A stretch of 11,017 bases of DNA from JAKAWQ01 sp035503055. Lineage in GTDB: Bacteria; Pseudomonadota; Alphaproteobacteria; Acetobacterales; Acetobacteraceae. Position numbers and translations under genes: made by a program. This document shows positions 8,001 through 11,017 of this stretch, piece after piece (positions within the stretch are counted from its first letter, which is position 1; each line of letters opens with the position of its first letter). The stretch is taken from contig DATJTV010000279.1 of assembly GCA_035503055.1 (NCBI GenBank), positions 1 through 11,017 on the forward strand, read 5' to 3'. The notes under the pieces are model-generated. The model was not told the origin of the DNA. It did not search any database and was given only the letters and a program-made list of their open reading frames with translations.

Positions 8001-8196
8001 CAACCAGTTCGGTTGACCTGACGAGATCGACAAACAGGACCGTTACCTGCTTCAGCTCCGGCTGAGCTGGCCCCTGATAGTCACTCGTCGTGGAGGGGGG
8101 CGCGGCCGGCGGCCACGTCGTCTTGAGTGCAGCCCCGCATGCGCCGCAGAACCGATTGCGCACCGGATTGGGCGATCCGCAGACCTCGCACTGCAT
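5050..8196 (-). CDS. Zinc-ribbon / class III nucleotidyl-cyclase-like / STAND ATPase / TPR signalling protein
   Basis: This large cytoplasmic protein has 1048 residues. Domains in order: a zinc ribbon with CxxC pairs at Cys3/Cys6 and Cys17/Cys20; a class III adenylate/guanylate cyclase homology domain (about 48-220); a linker SFVGRDRE (239-246) opening an AAA_16/STAND ATPase with Walker A GAPGAGKS (269-276), Walker B VVIIEDLHWLDE (394-405) and GGNPFFLEEL (482-491); and a helical, TPR-like C-terminal half (about 640-1035). This is a known broad architecture in bacteria, in which the helical half is thought to sense partners. In the cyclase domain the metal aspartates Asp57 and Asp101 and Arg174 are kept. 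By hand alignment to Rv1625c, however, the base-binding Lys and Asp become Arg97 and Ser163, and the transition-state Asn becomes His170. Cyclase activity is therefore uncertain. The start is the ATG before the zinc ribbon. The 3' end overlaps the methyltransferase gene. Confidence 0.92.
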   Translation of the reverse strand: MQCEVCGSPNPVRNRFCGACGAALKTTWPPAAPPSTTSDYQGPAQPELKQVTVLFVDLVRSTELVAHLDAESAMQRLEPVLQTMCDTVQRFEGTIGRTLGDGIMALFGAPQTQEGHAVLACQAALAIREAVGTGKEGLSIRAGLHSGEIVSDAPIAGVAGLSSAYGMTLHLGSRLVGQVEPGEICISEACYRLVASFCEARLLGQRTLRGLKQPVLLYSLAGMRSAVAAQRFRRFAGPSFVGRDRELALLARSLRTVQAGAGQIIGIAGAPGAGKSRLCYEFAELCRVQSIPVFETRSQPYGVATPLHPVLELLRSACFRINAGDHSESAVAAVARRLAEAGATEKGDLPLVCDFLRIPFQTEQRSWVSAKTRNARLQEIVRSLLIHGGAATSVVIIEDLHWLDEASAAFIDTIASAVAAIRMMLIVNFRQPFRRQWMQVPNYRQVDLVELAAPDTEALVEELMGPHPALGEIKRHVAERSGGNPFFLEELVQSLSENGVVAGPRGAFRRGAAPFLHALPATVQAVIGARIDGLGKRERHVLQVGSVIGKEFDLSILQNVVAQEPDVLQTDLMRLCDAELLQVGDVPDEPAYRFRHPLLQEVAYTTQLRSRRRELHAAVAQAIERIRIDRTDEYAALVAHHLEEAGDRNRAAFHAARAARWIGQMSAAQAMTFWHKVRTLMADEPRSLANDTLRIEASAEIAWLGWREGATTEQARPFVQEALKWARETDDSTIPLLLLVDGRIGQVTGGNPDEFVQQLKQAISLAESSHDTGRLATLHAALSHAYGWAGLLRQALEASDAAFATIADVSDFDQRFLGYSVEHWAVGLRGRILLRLGQFEAARPCFDRLIGIDTLIDPTVLFIAHLGYVDMAWCLGDPAMAKEHAARIGILAERHGGAYLRLYHLTTEAIAHGVSGDYESAANGAMRAIEFLRQTGAAIELEPELLAHLADYLMHKGDYARAIAAANDALAMAPLRGARLPRCRATITLASLVVLTEGAGGYGSATALLAEAEQLIDECGASIYQARLNEARALFAGVIGHGDAGPAR

Positions 8197-8370
8197 CGCG
8201 CTCTCGTCGTGCGTAATAGGGATATTCCAGCTGGCCGGTTTGTGGCCGAAACCGGAAGAGCATTTGGGGTCCTGGTTGGCGGCAAGTCAACCAAGCATTC
8301 GGTCCGACGGATCGGTTCAGGAGTCTCGGCATGCTGCGACGACGAATAACCGAATTCGCCGGATCGCGCT
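8197..8370 (-). other. Intergenic region upstream of the cyclase-like gene, with two inverted repeats
   Basis: These 174 bases separate two minus-strand genes and hold no convincing coding frame. An inverted repeat CCGGTTT / AAACCGG with a 7-base loop spans 8235-8255. A second, TGGTTG / CAACCA with a 9-base loop, spans 8273-8293 and overlaps the candidate -35 box. Either could be an operator or a leader hairpin; neither has a T run that would make it an intrinsic terminator of the chemoreceptor-like gene. Confidence 0.4.
8262..8290 (-). promoter_or_regulatory. Candidate sigma70-type promoter of the cyclase-like gene
   Basis: Read on the minus strand, TTGACT (8290-8285) is followed after 17 bases by CCAAAT (8267-8262). 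The -35 matches consensus at five of six positions and the -10 at three. It would place transcription start some 60 bases before the ATG at 8196. It is weak as evidence alone, but it lies in the expected place. Confidence 0.3.
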
Positions 8371-9468
8371 CTAGCGCTCCGACTGGACCAGCGCGCCGTA
8401 CCAGCCGAGCCCGCGATAGGTCTCATAGCCGGGCGTGAGATGGAAGGCGACGGTGCGGCCGCCCGAATCGCGATAGCTGCCCGAGGCTCGGCCACCGTGC
8501 TCGAGGTGCAACACCTCGTCGGACATGCCCAGCCGGTCGGAGGCCGCGATGACGCGGCCGGCGGCGTCGAGCAGCAGGACCCGGGTGCGCGCCGCCTCGT
8601 CCTGGGTGAGGCGCACGCCCTTCACCACCGTCGCCGCCTGGACGCCCCAGTCGAAATGGATGGCGAGGACGCCGATGACCCGGCCATGGACATCCGCGCC
8701 CTCGCGCACCGCCGCGGCGTAGGTGGCGACCGGCGCGTTGCCGAGCGGCGGCGAGCGCGCGATATCGGCGGCCGCAAAATCGTCGCCCGAGGCGCTCGCC
8801 ATGGCTTCGGTGAACCAGTTCTCTTTTGAAACAATGGTGCCAAGCACCTCCGGATAGCGCTCGGGCCTGCCGTGCGCGATGACGCGGCCCGTGGTGTCGC
8901 AGAGCCAGAGATCGAGATAGACCGTATAGGCGCGGAGGATCACGCCGAGCCGCTTGCCGGCATGGGCGAGCCGCGCCGGGTCGGGATCGGCGGCGGCATC
9001 GACGATTGCGGCGTCGGTCGCCCACCAGCGCACGTCGCAGGTGCGCTCATAGAGGTTGCGGTCGACGATCTCGATGGCGTTGAGCGCGAGATCGACCAGG
9101 CGCTGGCCACGGACCTGCTCGGCCATGCGGGCGCCGACGAGGCGCAGCGCCTCGAAGGCGGCGTGCAATTCGGTGTCCATCTCCGAGGCGAGGCGGGCGA
9201 CCTCGAGAGCCACCGATTTCACCTCGCCGGCCACGACGCCGAAGCCGCGCCCGGCCTCGCCCGCGCGTGCCGCCTCGATCGTCGCATTGAGCGCCAGGAT
9301 GCGCGTCTGCTCGGTGATCGCGTGAATCCCCTTCACCTTCGCGCCCGAGATGCGCGCCGCTTCGCCGGCGAGCTTCAGCACACGCTCCGGGCTCGCCAGG
9401 TCGTCCCTGGCGGCGGGTTCGGTCCGATCGGTCAAGGAAACAGCCGTAGCAGCGGCGCGGTCTGACAA
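8371..9468 (-). CDS. Soluble chemoreceptor-like protein: N-terminal MCP signalling tip, C-terminal Cache-type sensor
   Basis: The protein has about 365 residues and no transmembrane segment or signal peptide. Residues 48-95 carry the highly conserved hairpin tip of methyl-accepting chemotaxis proteins (ITEQTRILALNATIEAAR at 51-68, GRGFGVVAGEVKSVA at 73-87), the part that contacts CheA and CheW. The coiled-coil arms are short, about 24 residues before the tip and 45 after. Residues 145-365 look like a double Cache/PAS-like ligand domain: YLDLWLCDTTGRVIAHGRP (184-202), SKENWF (214-219), GVLAIHFDWG (266-275), RVLLLDAAGRVIAASDR (296-312) and a terminal YRGLGWYGALVQ (351-362). The order is reversed from a classical receptor and the sensor would be cytoplasmic. 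The start is uncertain: TTG at 9468 has no ribosome site, and in-frame alternatives are TTG at 9435 and GTG at 9381. It lies 78 bases behind the transglycosylase gene, so the two may share a transcript. Confidence 0.85.
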   Translation of the reverse strand: MSDRAAATAVSLTDRTEPAARDDLASPERVLKLAGEAARISGAKVKGIHAITEQTRILALNATIEAARAGEAGRGFGVVAGEVKSVALEVARLASEMDTELHAAFEALRLVGARMAEQVRGQRLVDLALNAIEIVDRNLYERTCDVRWWATDAAIVDAAADPDPARLAHAGKRLGVILRAYTVYLDLWLCDTTGRVIAHGRPERYPEVLGTIVSKENWFTEAMASASGDDFAAADIARSPPLGNAPVATYAAAVREGADVHGRVIGVLAIHFDWGVQAATVVKGVRLTQDEAARTRVLLLDAAGRVIAASDRLGMSDEVLHLEHGGRASGSYRDSGGRTVAFHLTPGYETYRGLGWYGALVQSER

Positions 9469-9546
9469 TCGAAGGGCGGCATCGTCACACGAGATTGCGC
9501 GGTCCTTCCGAGTATCGGTGGGGGTGCTTACAAATTCATGAAACCG
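9469..9546 (-). other. Short gap between transglycosylase and chemoreceptor-like genes
   Basis: These 78 bases contain no terminator and no clear promoter. The gap is open in the same frame as both neighbours from the transglycosylase TAG (9547-9549) onward, but has no in-frame ATG, GTG or TTG before 9468. A four-codon ATG-AAT-TTG-TAA in another frame is too short to be considered a gene. Confidence 0.5.
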
Positions 9547-11017
9547 CTAATGCCGGTTGAGCCAGGGGGCGAGCGGGTACGGGCGATCCTCGTCGAGCTT
9601 GGCCTGATAGATCTCAATGCTTTCGATCACCCGTTCGACGTAATCGCGCGTCTCGCCGTATGAAATGAGCTCGATCCAGTCGATCATGCCGACGCCGGGC
9701 AGGCGCGGATCGCCGTTCTCGGCGAGCCACACGCTCACCTGATCGGGCCCGGCGTTGTAGGAAGCCAGAGCCAGCGGCAGGCAGCCGTCGAACTGGTTGA
9801 GCAGCTTCAGAAGATAAGCGGTGCCGATCGTCATGTTCTCGACCGGGTCGACGGCGAGCGCGGCAAGCGAGACGCGCTCGCCGAGGCTTCGCGCGACACG
9901 CTCCGCGGTGCCGGGCATCAGCTGCATCAGGCCGAGCGCGCCGGCGGCACTCGACGCGCCGACATCGAAGCTGCTCTCCTGGCGGATCACGCCCAGGGTG
10001 ACGGCGGGATCGACGGGGCTGGCGGGCGGCTGGAAGGGAATCGGCCAGCCGGCCTCGGGCAGCATCTCGCCGTAGATGCCGGCGACGCGCCCCGCCGCGA
10101 CCGCCTGGTCGGGCAGGCCGAAGCCGAGGGCGAGGCGGGCCGCAAGCGAGCGGCCGGCCGGGTCGGGAGCGAGCGCCACCAGCTTCAGGACGAACGCGCG
10201 CGCCCGCCGTGGCGCGTCCCAGGCGACCAGGAAGCCGGCGGCGCGCGCGACCTCGCGGCTGGCGAAGTCGAGCGCCTGCTGGCTGGTCCAGGGCGGATCC
10301 CTGAGCGCACGGATGCGCGCCGCGAGGTCCGCCGAGCTTTCGCCCGACGCGAGCGCGGCCAGCTGCCCATAATAGGTCGTGGGCCAAGCCGCCGCCTCCT
10401 CGTACTGTTGCCGCGCCCCCGCCTGATCGCCGCCGGCGGCGGCGGCCCGGCCCAGCCAGTAATGCGCGCGGCCCTGCGTGATCGCCGCCTTCGAAAGATC
10501 GGCGAGCGCCTGGAAATACTTGGTCGCCTCGGCCGGCGCGTGCAGGAACTCGAGCGCGATGAAGCCGGCGAGGAAATCCCGGTCGAGCGCCGCCTCGCCA
10601 TCGATCGGCAAGGGCACGGTCTCGAGCGCGTAGGCCGCTTGGGCCTCGTTCTCGCGCAGCACATCGCGGGCGAGGATGGCGCGCTGATCCCAGAAATCGG
10701 AGCGCTCGGCGGGCTCCGCCGCCTGCTGCGCGGCCGCGCCGTCCTCTTTCCAGAGCTGAAGCGCCTGATCGAGGTCGTTCTGCTGCTCGAGCCAGCTCGC
10801 CGCGGCAAGAAAGAGGCCGGGATCGCGGCGGGCGGAGGCGGGAAGCGCGGCATAGGCGCCCCAGGCATCCGCCCTTCCGCTCAGCAGCCCGAGCCAGGCC
10901 GCCGCCGCTTCCTGATCGGCGGGCGATAGAAGCTGCAATTGCGTGGCGGCCGCCCCAAGGTCGGTCGAGACGAGATGCGAGAAGCGCTCCCACTGGTCCG
11001 CCTGGGTCAGCGCGTCC
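9547..11017 (-). CDS. slt: Soluble lytic murein transglycosylase, Slt70-type, 5'-truncated
   Basis: This periplasmic enzyme would cleave the glycan strand of peptidoglycan with formation of 1,6-anhydromuramic acid. The frame is open to the right edge of the window, so the signal peptide and true start are missing; 489 residues are visible. The edge sequence DALTQADQWERFSHLV continues the same helical superhelix, so the TTG at 10938 is internal. Most of the visible protein is the alpha-superhelical U-shaped domain rich in Ala-containing helical repeats (for example ARDPGLFLAAASWL-like and RAHYWLGRAAAAGG segments). The C-terminal SLT domain contains the catalytic Glu in VIRQESSFD (codon 9976-9978), ALGLMQLMPGTAERV (near 9933), ASYNAGP (near 9756) and ETRDYVERV near the end, all intact. 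The gene ends 78 bases before the chemoreceptor-like gene on the same strand. Family is secure. Confidence 0.95.
   Translation of the reverse strand, partial: DALTQADQWERFSHLVSTDLGAAATQLQLLSPADQEAAAAWLGLLSGRADAWGAYAALPASARRDPGLFLAAASWLEQQNDLDQALQLWKEDGAAAQQAAEPAERSDFWDQRAILARDVLRENEAQAAYALETVPLPIDGEAALDRDFLAGFIALEFLHAPAEATKYFQALADLSKAAITQGRAHYWLGRAAAAGGDQAGARQQYEEAAAWPTTYYGQLAALASGESSADLAARIRALRDPPWTSQQALDFASREVARAAGFLVAWDAPRRARAFVLKLVALAPDPAGRSLAARLALGFGLPDQAVAAGRVAGIYGEMLPEAGWPIPFQPPASPVDPAVTLGVIRQESSFDVGASSAAGALGLMQLMPGTAERVARSLGERVSLAALAVDPVENMTIGTAYLLKLLNQFDGCLPLALASYNAGPDQVSVWLAENGDPRLPGVGMIDWIELISYGETRDYVERVIESIEIYQAKLDEDRPYPLAPWLNRH

Noticed and set aside
8052..8495. Minus-strand open frame of 147 codons across the gap between the chemoreceptor-like and cyclase-like genes
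   Set aside because: It overlaps the ends of both neighbouring genes in another frame, is Arg/Ser/Ala-rich, and has no motif or ribosome site.
9614..10993. Minus-strand open frame of 459 codons overlapping the transglycosylase gene
   Set aside because: It is dominated by Arg/Ala/Gly and lacks the SLT motifs that are all present in the frame ending at 9547.
1..11017. tRNA, rRNA, CRISPR array, transposase, integrase or toxin-antitoxin genes
   Set aside because: I looked for direct-repeat arrays, cloverleaf-like segments, inverted terminal repeats and small paired frames on both strands and saw none that could be supported.

Overview
The window looks like chromosomal DNA from a GC-rich alphaproteobacterium, most likely of the Rhodospirillales/Acetobacteraceae kind. 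This rests on several things: hand-counted lines of the flanking genes are about 68-70% GC, their third codon positions are strongly G/C, and a twin-hairpin intergenic element at 3729-3775 resembles (from memory only) repeats common in that group. The assignment is an inference; no rRNA or other marker gene is present.

Left part (1-3720, + strand). The window opens inside an ftsH gene, an AAA+ zinc metalloprotease whose membrane-anchoring N-terminus lies outside the window. Its sequence style suggests an accessory FtsH paralogue. After 52 bases come two tightly spaced genes, an HpcH/HpaI-type pyruvate aldolase and a UxaA/GarD-type sugar-acid dehydratase. They probably form a small catabolic operon: the dehydratase would make a 2-keto-3-deoxy sugar acid and the aldolase would cleave it to pyruvate (or pyruvate plus tartronate semialdehyde for a diacid). 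The reductase, kinase, transporter and regulator expected for a complete pathway are not in view.

Middle part (3721-8370). The composition changes here. After the twin hairpin comes an AT-richer leader, then a 160-residue protein I do not recognise (excellent Shine-Dalgarno) and, 28 bases later, a class I SAM-dependent methyltransferase. The methyltransferase gene runs tail-to-tail into, and overlaps by 35 bases, a 1048-codon minus-strand gene. That gene encodes a zinc ribbon, a class III nucleotidyl-cyclase homology domain, a STAND/AAA ATPase and a long TPR-like region. The cyclase domain keeps both metal aspartates, but three other canonical catalytic positions are substituted. The 3941-5084 pair, especially its gene starts, is visibly lower in GC than the flanks.

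Right part (8371-11017, - strand). A soluble chemoreceptor-like protein has its signalling-tip domain at the N-terminus and a double-Cache-like sensor region at the C-terminus, the reverse of a normal chemoreceptor. Upstream of it is the 5'-truncated gene of a Slt70-type soluble lytic murein transglycosylase, which runs off the right edge. The two share an orientation and are 78 bases apart, so they may be cotranscribed.

No tRNA, rRNA, CRISPR array, transposase or integrase was seen. The items I judge most worth a second look are the reversed chemoreceptor, the divergent cyclase/STAND/TPR regulator and the unknown-protein/methyltransferase pair. None can be called a new system from sequence alone.
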